Shown here: positions 1-8,039 of the stretch, piece by piece | Layout of the letters: each line of letters begins with the position of its first letter | How positions within the stretch are numbered: the first letter of the stretch is position 1 | Assembly: GCA_039180675.1 (NCBI GenBank) | Contig: JBCDDC010000007.1 | Span: forward strand, 62,001-126,000 | Origin: Thermohalobaculum sp039180675 | GTDB lineage: Bacteria > Pseudomonadota > Alphaproteobacteria > Rhodobacterales > Rhodobacteraceae | Direction of reading: 5' to 3' | Length of the DNA: 64,000 nucleotides | Program-made: the position numbers and the translations under genes | The notes under the pieces: generated by a model | What the model was told of the DNA's origin: nothing | The model's input: only the letters and a program-made list of their open reading frames with translations | Databases searched by the model: none

Positions 1-691
1 AACGCATCAGCCCCTGACTGGTGATCGGATCTTTTGCCGTGGCGACTTCTGTCTCGGCGCCTTTGGCGACTAGGTCTTCGTCGACAGGCGCCTCGGCGAT
101 CAGATGGTTCTTCTCGATGAGGAACTTTCCTATAGGACCGCCCAGCAGGCTCGCCATGATCAGGCCGACCGTCGCCGACGCGATGCCGAGCTCTGCCGCG
201 CCCGTGACGCTGTAATCCGTTTCAATCAAAGGCCCCCACGCGATCGCGGTGCCATGGCCCCCGATAAGCGCGGTCGTTCCCATCAGAACACCCGCCTGGC
301 TTGGCAACCCCCAGATCGTCGCGCCGAGAATGCCGACACCGTTCTGCACGATCATGTATCCGATCGTGATTGCCAGCATGATCGCCAGGATCGGCCCACC
401 CTTTATCAGGTCGCTAACGCGGGCATTCAGGCCAACCGTCGTGAAAAAGTAGACGAGCAACACATCTCGTGCCTCGAGATCGAAAGAGATTGTGCGCCCG
501 GTTGCCAGAACAACGGCAAGCGACAAGATCGCCGCCAAAAGCCCGCCTGAGACCGGCTCGGGAATGCTGTAGGTGCGCAAAAAGGCAAAGCGTCGGGTCA
601 GACGCTCGCCGACGAAATAGACGATGATCCCTATCGTCAGCGCGAAGAAGACATTGATCTGGATCTGGTTTGGATCGCTTGCAAAGTCCAT
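1..691 (-). CDS. gltS: Sodium/glutamate symporter, C-terminus beyond window
   Basis: The reverse strand is open from an ATG at 691 to the window edge (about 230 codons), so the C-terminal part is missing. The translation is strongly hydrophobic. It carries GltS-type features: an N-terminal segment reading INVFFALTIGIIVYFVGERL, then IPEPVSGGLLAA, and later LPSQAGVLMGTTALIGGHGT, the conserved glycine-rich stretch of sodium-coupled glutamate symporters. The protein should sit in the inner membrane and import glutamate with Na+. It starts 22 bases after the DUF6446 stop on the same strand, so co-transcription with glyQ is possible. Family assignment is by motif reading; substrate is inferred from the family. 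Confidence 0.85.
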   Translation of the reverse strand, partial: MDFASDPNQIQINVFFALTIGIIVYFVGERLTRRFAFLRTYSIPEPVSGGLLAAILSLAVVLATGRTISFDLEARDVLLVYFFTTVGLNARVSDLIKGGPILAIMLAITIGYMIVQNGVGILGATIWGLPSQAGVLMGTTALIGGHGTAIAWGPLIETDYSVTGAAELGIASATVGLIMASLLGGPIGKFLIEKNHLIAEAPVDEDLVAKGAETEVATAKDPITSQGLMR

Positions 692-713
692 TTCATGCGC
701 CCTCTCCGATCAG

Positions 714-1157
714 TTACTGATCGGCGAACTTCTCGTTGAGTTGCCGCCACATGAACGCCTGCCCGTCGGGATAGAGAGCGATGTAGCGGTCCACGCCATC
801 GGGTTCATTGCGCGCGGCACGAATGGAGGTTGCTTTTCCGGCCTGCAGGTCGCGAGAGATCCGTTCGGCGTCGAAGCATTCGAACCAGTGTGGCGCGGTC
901 AACGGTACTGGGTCGCCTGGGTCTATTTCTTTCCCCTCAGCAGTCCACGCCGTTTGGAAGCAGGCGCGGAGTTTGAGGGGGGAGGAAGACGCTGCAATGC
1001 CACGATAATCAGTGACGGTAAGATCCTCGCCCGCGGCGCTTATCGAGGTCAGGCCGTTCTCCTCTACGTAAAAGGCGTAGACCTGGAAATACCAGAGCGC
1101 CGCGCCGAAGAGAGCGCTGAAAAGGATCAATCCACCCATGACGAGGCGCCCGCTCAT
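714..1157 (-). CDS. DUF6446 family single-pass membrane protein
   Basis: A 147-residue protein with one N-terminal transmembrane helix (about residues 5-23, VMGGLILFSALFGAALWYF) and a periplasmic remainder with conserved aromatic and cysteine residues (RACFQTAW, HWFECFDAERI, ALYPDGQAFMWRQLN). It resembles the DUF6446 proteins of Rhodobacteraceae, which usually lie beside glycyl-tRNA synthetase genes. Its ATG overlaps the glyQ stop by four bases (ATGA), indicating translational coupling. Function unknown. The link to glyQ is positional and there is no sign of a role in aminoacylation. Confidence 0.8.
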   Translation of the reverse strand: MSGRLVMGGLILFSALFGAALWYFQVYAFYVEENGLTSISAAGEDLTVTDYRGIAASSSPLKLRACFQTAWTAEGKEIDPGDPVPLTAPHWFECFDAERISRDLQAGKATSIRAARNEPDGVDRYIALYPDGQAFMWRQLNEKFADQ

Positions 1158-2065
1158 GCCTGCGCGGCCTCAGTTTCGACGAAGGCATCGGCGCAGGCTT
1201 TGGCAAGCGCGCGAACCCGGCCGATATAGGCCTGGCGCTCGGTCACCGAGATCACGCCGCGCGCATCCAGTAGATTGAACAGGTGGCTCGCCTTGATGCA
1301 CTGGTCGTAGGCCGGGTGGGCCATGATGATCCGTTTGCCGGTCTTAGGGTCATCCGCTGGCTGATCCAGGATGGCGCGGCATTCCCGCTCCGCATCCTCG
1401 AAATGGGTGAAGAGCGTGTTGGTGTCTGCAACGTCGAAGTTCCAGCGCGAGTATTCCTCCTCGGTCTGACGGAACACATCGCCATACTTGAGCGGGATCG
1501 GCGCGTCCGGGTCGTTGAACGGCATCTCCATCACGTGGTCGATGCCGAGAACGTACATCGCCAAACGCTCCAGACCATAGGTGAGCTCACCCGAGACGGG
1601 GCGGCAGTCGTGCCCGCCTACCTGCTGGAAATAGGTGAACTGGCTGACCTCCATCCCATCGCACCAGACCTCCCAGCCGAGACCCCATGCGCCGAGCGTC
1701 GGGCTCTCCCAATCGTCTTCGACGAAGCGGATGTCATGGAGGCTCATGTCGATCCCGATCGCGGCGAGCGAGCCGAGGTAGAGCTCCTGCAGGTCGGGCG
1801 GGCTCGGTTTGATAAGAACCTGATACTGGTAGTAGTGCTGCAGCCGGTTCGGGTTCTCACCATAGCGGCCATCGGTCGGGCGCCGGGAGGGCTGCACATA
1901 CGCCGCCGACCAGGCCTTCTCGCCAAGCGCCCGCAGGGTGGTGGCCGGGTGAAACGTGCCCGCACCCACCTCCATGTCATATGGTTGAAGGATCGCGCAG
2001 CCCTTCGACGCCCAGTAATTCGAGAGGCGCAGCAGAATTTCCTGAAAGGACCGGGGCGCGGACAT
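1154..2065 (-). CDS. glyQ: Glycine--tRNA ligase alpha subunit
   Basis: The 303-residue alpha subunit of the tetrameric (alpha2beta2) bacterial glycyl-tRNA synthetase, the class II catalytic subunit that forms glycyl-adenylate. Hallmarks are SFQEILLRLSNYWASKGCAI at the N-terminus, QPYDMEVGAGTFHPATTLRAL, PSRRPTDGRYGENPNRLQHY and the later GGHDCRPVSGELTYGLERLA. I chose the ATG at 2065 because family members begin at MSAPRSFQEI; an upstream in-frame ATG at 2119 would add 18 atypical residues. Length matches the family. The beta subunit gene glyS, often close by in relatives, does not follow; DUF6446 and gltS do. Confidence 0.97.
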   Translation of the reverse strand: MSAPRSFQEILLRLSNYWASKGCAILQPYDMEVGAGTFHPATTLRALGEKAWSAAYVQPSRRPTDGRYGENPNRLQHYYQYQVLIKPSPPDLQELYLGSLAAIGIDMSLHDIRFVEDDWESPTLGAWGLGWEVWCDGMEVSQFTYFQQVGGHDCRPVSGELTYGLERLAMYVLGIDHVMEMPFNDPDAPIPLKYGDVFRQTEEEYSRWNFDVADTNTLFTHFEDAERECRAILDQPADDPKTGKRIIMAHPAYDQCIKASHLFNLLDARGVISVTERQAYIGRVRALAKACADAFVETEAAQA

Positions 2066-2216
2066 GAGAGACCTCGAGTGCGGCGGAATGCCCGCGTGTC
2101 CTACCCAAGCGCCCCGCATCGGTCAATTGCAGGCAGATCGCGCGCGTCTAAGACGCAGTCGCCGGTCACGGGATGCTGTATCGACACGCCCGGGACAAGG
2201 GGGTAATTGACCGCCC

Positions 2217-3893
2217 ATGCTTGCTCCCTCGCGCATCGCACCCCGGCCCTGGCGTCCTGACGGTTGGATGATCGCGAGCGCATTGCTGGCGACGCTTCTG
2301 CTTCTCCCGATCGCAGCCGTCATATGGATGGCCCTGTTCCCCAGCGAGAACATCTGGCCGCACCTGCTCGAACACTCGGTGCCGCTCTACCTCGGCAACA
2401 CGCTGATCCTGATGTCCTCGGTGATGATCGGAACGATTTTTGTCGGCACTGGCTGTGCGTGGCTGGTCGTGATGCAGGAGTTTCCCGGGCGGCGCTGGCT
2501 TGAATGGGCGCTTCTCGCGCCACTTGCAATGCCCGCTTACATCGGAGCCTACGCTCTTGTCGATTTCCTAGAATACGCAGGCCCCGTTCAGACCGGTTTG
2601 CGGGAACTCTTTGGCTGGCGTGATGCGCGGGATTATTGGTTTCCGCAGATCCGCTCCATTGAGGCGGGCATCTTCGTGATGACCTTCGTTCTCTACCCTT
2701 ATGTCTACCTCCTTGCCCGGGCGGCGTTCCGCGAACAGTCGGTCTGTGCGCTGGAGGTCGGCCGCGCGCTTGGTTGTGGACCATGGGGCGTGTTCCTCCG
2801 CGTCGGCCTACCACTGGCCCGGCCCGGGATCGCGGCAGGCAGCGCATTGGTGGCGATGGAGACGCTGAACGATTTCGGTACCGTCGATTTCTACAACATC
2901 CAGACCCTGACCAAAGGCGTTTTTCTTGTCTGGCTCGACACCTACAACGCCGGTGGCGCGGCTCAGATTGCCCTGGTCATGCTCAGCTTCGTTCTAGTGC
3001 TGATTATGCTGGAACGTTTCGGCCGACGCGGCGGGAAACACCACCAGACCTCGAAGCGCTATCGTCCGATCACGCGCGAGATCAATCGCGGCGTGAGCGG
3101 GTGGTTGATGACACTGACATGTTTTCTGCCAGTCCTGATCGGCTTCGTAGCGCCACTGCTGATCCTTGGCAGCCATGCGGCAGGCCAGTTCGATCAATGG
3201 TTGAGCCCGGCGTTCTGGCAGGCGGCGAGGAATACGGCCGTGCTCTCAGGTTCCGCTGCGGTGCTCGCCTCGGCGATTGGGCTTTTCGCGGTTTACGGCG
3301 CGCGAAGCTCCGGCCGGTCCAGCCTGAGTTGGCTGGCCCAGTTGACTGCGCTGGGATACGCGGTCCCCGGTGCCGTTCTGGCTGTCGGCGTTCTCATCCC
3401 GCTCGCTGCGTTCGACAACTGGTTCGCCGATCTTCTCGAGGCGTCGATCGGCGTCGACCCAGGCCTTCTGCTGACCGGCTCCGCCGCCGCGATTGTCTTC
3501 GCCTATGTCGTGCGCTTCTCTGCAATCGCGCATGGGGCGATCGATGGTGCCTTTGGCCGGGTGACGCCCTCAATCGAACTTGCGGCGCGCACGCTTGGTG
3601 AGACGAAGTCCGGAACTCTCCAGCGGGTTCACATGCCAATCATCCGCGGCTCGATCCTGACGGCCGGGCTGCTGATCTTCGTCGACTCGGTAAAGGAGCT
3701 GCCCGCCACCCTGATGCTGCGCCCCTTCAATTTCGAGACTCTGGCGACGACCGCCTATAACCACGCATCGCTGGAGCGTCTGGCCGAGACAGGTCCCCCA
3801 GCTGTCGCCATTGTCCTGATCGGCCTCGCCCCTGTCATCCTCCTGATGCGCACGATGGACCGCAGCAGGCCGGGAGAGAGCACGCCCCACTGA
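2217..3893 (+). CDS. Iron(III) ABC transporter permease (FbpB/SfuB type, two fused permease domains)
   Basis: 558 residues with about twelve hydrophobic helices arranged as two binding-protein-dependent permease domains. Each half carries an EAA-type loop that contacts the ATPase: near residues 180-205 (EVGRALGCGPWGVFLRVGLP) and near residues 460-485 (ELAARTLGETKSGTLQRVHM). The phrases LNDFGTVDFYNIQTLTKGVF and VDSVKELPATLMLRPFNFET are typical of FbpB-like iron permeases. It would form the inner-membrane channel for periplasmic ferric iron. No ATPase or iron-binding protein gene lies beside it, so partners must be elsewhere. The start has an upstream AAGGGGG, though somewhat distant. Confidence 0.92.
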   Translation: MLAPSRIAPRPWRPDGWMIASALLATLLLLPIAAVIWMALFPSENIWPHLLEHSVPLYLGNTLILMSSVMIGTIFVGTGCAWLVVMQEFPGRRWLEWALLAPLAMPAYIGAYALVDFLEYAGPVQTGLRELFGWRDARDYWFPQIRSIEAGIFVMTFVLYPYVYLLARAAFREQSVCALEVGRALGCGPWGVFLRVGLPLARPGIAAGSALVAMETLNDFGTVDFYNIQTLTKGVFLVWLDTYNAGGAAQIALVMLSFVLVLIMLERFGRRGGKHHQTSKRYRPITREINRGVSGWLMTLTCFLPVLIGFVAPLLILGSHAAGQFDQWLSPAFWQAARNTAVLSGSAAVLASAIGLFAVYGARSSGRSSLSWLAQLTALGYAVPGAVLAVGVLIPLAAFDNWFADLLEASIGVDPGLLLTGSAAAIVFAYVVRFSAIAHGAIDGAFGRVTPSIELAARTLGETKSGTLQRVHMPIIRGSILTAGLLIFVDSVKELPATLMLRPFNFETLATTAYNHASLERLAETGPPAVAIVLIGLAPVILLMRTMDRSRPGESTPH

Positions 3894-3935
3894 TGCCTTG
3901 CCCGGTATTGAACGATCAGGTATCCCAGCGCCCGT

Positions 3936-4011
3936 GCCGGCTTAGCTCAGCTGGTAGAGCAGCTGATTTGTAATCAGCGGGTCGGGGGTTCGAGTCCCTC
4001 AGCCGGCACCA
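3936..4011 (+). tRNA. tRNA-Thr (anticodon UGU)
   Basis: A 76-base tRNA with the 3' CCA encoded. The acceptor stem GCCGGCT pairs with AGCCGGC, the D-arm is CTCAGCTGGTAGAG, the anticodon stem-loop CTGATTTGTAATCAG displays TGT, and the T-arm is GGGGGTTCGAGTCCCTC. The anticodon reads ACA and related threonine codons. Everything 3' of it to about 14.9 kb looks accessory, so its 3' end is a plausible integration site. I saw no second copy of the 3' end to serve as an attachment repeat. Confidence 0.97.
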
Positions 4012-4860
4012 ACTAAAACAGCGTGTTAGCTGCAATTTGATCTTCGCTCTTAAGTTTGTGTCACCACGGCGTCACCTTTGAGCCTGAAACTCACTTAACT
4101 CGGTCCCCTTCTGGCGTCGTCAGTGCTGATCGAGAAATAGGAACACTTTGATTCAAAGGGCGGGGTAGCAGTCACTCGCCGCGGCTGCGAGCGTGCCGGC
4201 CTATTTCAAGATAAGCAGACGTTGATAGCTTGGATCCATTCTGGTCGGAGACTAAGGAACTCTGTTCGGCGAAAGACGTTCGTCCAAATTCGATACCGCG
4301 CGCGAAGAAGGCACTTCGTGATATCGTTTTGCTCGACCGACTACCCGCGACAGGTCTCCTACCGAGATATGTGGCGGCCAAGAAGTGGCCGAGAACACTC
4401 AAGATTACCACCCTGGGAGGAGCTCTGCGACCAGCCCTCTAACACTACTAACGTCGTTCGTGATTGTAGCTTCAAAGGGGCTTCATGTTACATCGGCGAA
4501 GTGGTTCTTGTGGTCACCATCTACGCATCCAGGTGCCTGTAAGGCCTCGGTGGATGTCGTTTCGGATGGCCACCGCAGGAGGAGGTAACAGACGCTTGGT
4601 GACCAGGGAGCCGACTTGACCAATACTACAACCCATTGTTCCGCTCTTACCTTACCTATTGGATATCGATTTGCCGTTGCCAGCTGTTGGCGGGTCGCGG
4701 CTATGCACGCCGTGACGCGGCATTCGGCTGGTTACACGAACGGCCACTTCGGACCGTCCGATAAGAGTTCATGATCCCAAATTGCATTGCTCAGGTTGGC
4801 CGAGCTGGATTGGCCAACTGCTGGCAAAGCGTGCTCCTTCCTGGCGGTGAGCCTTGAGCG
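4012..4860. other. 849-base stretch without a recognisable gene
   Basis: Between the tRNA-Thr gene and the 3' end of the secretion adaptor gene. Several short open frames exist (for example 4230-4442 plus and 4172-4411 minus) but none resembles a known protein, has a clear ribosome binding site or is supported by an opposite reading. The base composition is less GC-rich than the flanks. It is probably decayed DNA at the edge of an island. Confidence 0.6.
4794..4818 (-). terminator. Stem-loop after the type I secretion operon
   Basis: GTTGGCC at 4794-4800 and GGCCAAC at 4812-4818 form a 7-bp perfect stem with an 11-base loop, about 42 bases beyond the stop codon of the minus-strand adaptor gene. 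There is no clear T-run, so intrinsic termination is only probable. Confidence 0.35.
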
Positions 4861-6222
4861 TTAGTCGATGAAGGCTCTCGCGATCCGATCGCTTAGGGGT
4901 TTGGCCAGATACGAGAACGCGGAACGTTCTCCTGTGTTCACGAAGATGTCCGCTGGCATTCCGGGGATCAGGTCCAGTTGAGCGATCGTGTCGGGTTGAG
5001 TGGCGTCGAGCTGCACTCTGGCGACGAAGTACGCGCCACCTGTGCGTTCGTCGGTCAGACTGTCAGCCGAAATATCAACTATCCGGCCCGACGCTTCCGG
5101 AACCTGCTCCTGATCGAAGGCGGTTAAACGGACGCGGGTGTCCTGACCGACTCTAAGCTTTTCGATATCAGTTGTATCGATCCTTGCCTCAACGATCAGC
5201 TCGTCCTCCGAAGGAACCACGTCAAGAATTGCAGCGCCGGGGCGGATGACGGCGCCTTCGGTGAAGACGGACAGATTGACCACGCGACCACTTGCGGGCG
5301 CGACGATGCTAATTCTTTTCTTACGCTCGACCGCCGCGAGGTACTGCGGCATCACCGAGGCGAGCTGGGTTTCAACCGCTGCAAGCTCCGCCGTGATCGT
5401 TTCGTCACGCAGTTTCTTGGCAGTGATCGCTTCAAGTTTTAGCTCACCTATCTGGTTCTTGGCGCGTGCCTGAGCCGTTTGAAGGGATGCATCCTGGCCG
5501 AGTAAACGCTCGATCTCGATCCTGATTGCGTTGACCCGCCGCTTTGAAACCAGGCCTTTCTCCAACAAGGATGTCAGGGCAGCAACCTCGCCTTCGGTGA
5601 TGGTGGTTTGGCGGGCATTTGCGGCGCGCTGTTCCGCTATGCCTTCGATCTCCTCGAAAAGGCTCTCGATGCGTTTTGCCACGATTTCGTCTTCTGACTG
5701 ACGGGCGCGGAGCTCGGTTTCGAACAATTGTCTCTGGGTCTCATAGGCAGCTCGCCAATCACGCTGGCCCGCCGCGTCCATCGACGCGATGTCTGCGCTG
5801 TTCTGAGGAAAGACCGTATCTCCGGCGAGTTGAGCCTTTAGCCGGGCGCGACGGAGGGAGAGACCACCCAACTGACTGCCGAGGACGTTGATATCGACCT
5901 CCGTGTCCGTGCTGTCGAGTTGCAAGAGGGTCTGTCCCGCTTCGACGAATTCGCCATCAGCTACGAGAAGCTCCCGCACGATGCCGCCGTCGAGATGCTG
6001 GACAGTTCTCCAATTGCCTTCCACAACCAGTGATGCAGGCGCGACGACGGCGCCATCGAGATTTGCTCGCATGGCCCAGAACACCGACCCTCCGATTAAG
6101 ACGACGAGAGCAAGTAGCCCGATCAGCACGTATGGTCTGATCTGCTGTTCGGCTGCAGTTTCGGGAACGAGATGATAGTCCTCCAAAATAAAGACGTCCT
6201 GGCGCTGCGTCACGGCTGACAT
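4861..6222 (-). CDS. HlyD family type I secretion periplasmic adaptor
   Basis: 453 residues. A short cytoplasmic start is followed by one transmembrane helix (about residues 30-48, YVLIGLLALVVLIGGSVFWA), a barrel-sandwich half beginning DGGIVRELLVADGEFVEAGQ, a long coiled-coil hairpin (about residues 110-300), and a C-terminal beta domain including GRVVNLSVFTEGAVIRPGA and LIPGMPADIFVNTGER. This is the membrane fusion protein that joins an inner-membrane ABC exporter to an outer-membrane TolC channel. It starts 39 bases after the ABC gene with a GGAAGGA ribosome site. With the ABC gene and the RTX gene it forms a complete substrate-transporter-adaptor set; the TolC partner is not adjacent. Confidence 0.95.
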   Translation of the reverse strand: MSAVTQRQDVFILEDYHLVPETAAEQQIRPYVLIGLLALVVLIGGSVFWAMRANLDGAVVAPASLVVEGNWRTVQHLDGGIVRELLVADGEFVEAGQTLLQLDSTDTEVDINVLGSQLGGLSLRRARLKAQLAGDTVFPQNSADIASMDAAGQRDWRAAYETQRQLFETELRARQSEDEIVAKRIESLFEEIEGIAEQRAANARQTTITEGEVAALTSLLEKGLVSKRRVNAIRIEIERLLGQDASLQTAQARAKNQIGELKLEAITAKKLRDETITAELAAVETQLASVMPQYLAAVERKKRISIVAPASGRVVNLSVFTEGAVIRPGAAILDVVPSEDELIVEARIDTTDIEKLRVGQDTRVRLTAFDQEQVPEASGRIVDISADSLTDERTGGAYFVARVQLDATQPDTIAQLDLIPGMPADIFVNTGERSAFSYLAKPLSDRIARAFID

Positions 6223-6261
6223 TGATTTATCCTTCCGAGTTTCGATTGCGGTGTTGCGAGA

Positions 6262-7965
6262 TCAAATGGCTGTTTCGAGCGAAGGCTTCAGGACATTCCG
6301 GGTTGTCGATTTGAGGACATCGTCCTTCTGCCCAAACGCCCGTTGCGTTCCCCTGTCCAGCATCAGCACCTTGTTGACGGCTTGAAGAGTGCTCGGCCGA
6401 TGGGTCATCACGATGACAATCGCACCGCGTCTTTGCGCCGACACGATGGCGTTGCGCAGCGCGATATCTCCTGCCGCGTCTAGATCAGAGTTCGGTTCAT
6501 CGAGGATCAAGAGAAACGGATCGCCATAGAGCGCCCTGGCCAAAGCAAAGCGCTGGCGCTGGCCGCCAGAAAGGAAGAAGCCCTTTCCTATCTTCGTCTG
6601 GTAACCGTCGGGTAAGGCCATGATCATCTCGTGAACACCGGCAGCTAGGGCCGCCGAGAGAACCATTCCATCTTCGATTTCTGTAGAGAAGCGCGCGATG
6701 TTCTCCCGGATTGTCCCGTCAAACAGTTCCACTTCCTGAGGCAGATAGCCGATCGCCCGACCCAGCAGTTCAGCTTGCCATTTCGAGGTTGGAGCTCCAT
6801 CGAAGGCCACTTCGCCGCGTTGTGGCACCCAGACACCCGCTAGCATCTTTGCGAGCGTCGACTTGCCGGAACCGCTGGGTCCGATGACGGCTGCTGCGTC
6901 GCCCGCCGTCAAGCTAAACCGAATGCCATTGAGTGTCGCCGTCTGCGCAAGCGGCGGGCCAGCCTGACGGATCGCCACACAAATATCCCGATGGGGCCGC
7001 GGGAGTTGCAAACCCGAGACATCTTCGTCGTACTCCTCCACTAGCTCGCTTAGTTTTTGGTAAGAGCCACGCGCCGCCAGGAAGGTTCGCCATTGCCCGA
7101 TCACCTGATCGATCGGAGCAAGCGCTCTGCCCAAAACAATGGTTGCGGCGATCATCACGCCGGCGGTCGATTCGCCCGTGACCGCGAGCGCGGCACCCAA
7201 GCCCAGGATTGCGGATTGAAGACCCATGCGGATAGTCTTGGACAGGACCGTGAATGTCGCGATCCGGTCACCTACGGTGGTCTTGATATTGCTCGTACGG
7301 AACTGGAGCGCTGACCAACGCCGCGCGAGATCGCCATTCATTCCCATGGCCTGCGCTAACTCGGCGTTCTTGTCAGCCATCTGGAAAAGAGAATCGCTAC
7401 GCTGGCGGGCTTCGAACGCCTTCTGCATCGGAGGATGGCTGCGGGCATTGTTGATCAGCGCAAGGATTGTGAGCGTCGCGGCACCAGCGAGACCGAGCAG
7501 GCCGAGATAGGGGTGAAGCACATAAAGAACTGCGAGGTAGATCGGGATCCACGGTGCGTCAAAGTAGGCAATCAGAGCTGTACCAGAGATGAAGTCGCGG
7601 TAGCCGTTTACATCGTCGAGCGGCTGTTCACCGGCTGGTGCACTTCCACTGACCCTGCGGCGTATCGCGGCCTTTAGGACTGGGATGCCGACTTTCATCT
7701 CGAACCTTGCAGCCAGGCGGCCGAGGATGCGCATTCGGATCAGATCAAGGCATCCGGTGACAACGAAAACCGCTGCGAGCAAAAGGCTTAGCGCAATCAG
7801 GGTATCCATGTTCTGGCTGGTCAGGACCCGGTCATAGACCTGCAGCATATACAGGGGTCCGGCGAGCATCAGCAGATTCAGAACCAGACTGAAGAGAGCG
7901 ATGGCGACAAATCCGCCACGCAGCGAGGACCAGGCTTCGGAGACGGGCGAGGGTTTGCGGGACAT
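6262..7965 (-). CDS. Type I secretion ABC transporter permease/ATPase (PrtD/AprD type)
   Basis: 567 residues. The N-terminal half is a six-helix exporter domain (starting about residue 15). The C-terminal half is an ATPase with Walker A GPSGSGKST near residues 361-369, signature LSGGQRQR near 465, and Walker B LLILDEP near 485 followed by the H-loop TH in VMTHRPS. It lacks the N-terminal C39-like domain of HlyB, so it fits the PrtD class that exports proteins with C-terminal RTX signals. It lies just downstream of the giant RTX gene, its likely substrate, behind a stem-loop. Confidence 0.96.
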   Translation of the reverse strand: MSRKPSPVSEAWSSLRGGFVAIALFSLVLNLLMLAGPLYMLQVYDRVLTSQNMDTLIALSLLLAAVFVVTGCLDLIRMRILGRLAARFEMKVGIPVLKAAIRRRVSGSAPAGEQPLDDVNGYRDFISGTALIAYFDAPWIPIYLAVLYVLHPYLGLLGLAGAATLTILALINNARSHPPMQKAFEARQRSDSLFQMADKNAELAQAMGMNGDLARRWSALQFRTSNIKTTVGDRIATFTVLSKTIRMGLQSAILGLGAALAVTGESTAGVMIAATIVLGRALAPIDQVIGQWRTFLAARGSYQKLSELVEEYDEDVSGLQLPRPHRDICVAIRQAGPPLAQTATLNGIRFSLTAGDAAAVIGPSGSGKSTLAKMLAGVWVPQRGEVAFDGAPTSKWQAELLGRAIGYLPQEVELFDGTIRENIARFSTEIEDGMVLSAALAAGVHEMIMALPDGYQTKIGKGFFLSGGQRQRFALARALYGDPFLLILDEPNSDLDAAGDIALRNAIVSAQRRGAIVIVMTHRPSTLQAVNKVLMLDRGTQRAFGQKDDVLKSTTRNVLKPSLETAI

Positions 7966-8001
7966 GGGAGCGATCCTTTCAGGGAAAACCAGCGGCGAGG
8001 T

Positions 8002-8027
8002 GGGGCGGCGCTTTGCGCTGCCGCCCC
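8002..8027 (-). terminator. Attenuator-like hairpin between RTX substrate and ABC exporter genes
   Basis: On the plus strand GGGGCGGC (8002-8009) and GCCGCCCC (8020-8027) form a perfect 8-bp GC stem, 12 bases beyond the RTX stop codon in the direction of minus-strand transcription. No strong T-run follows. Its position suggests partial termination or mRNA 3'-end protection, giving more substrate than exporter transcript, as in other type I secretion operons. Confidence 0.55.
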
Positions 8028-8039
8028 TTTGGTCTGCGA

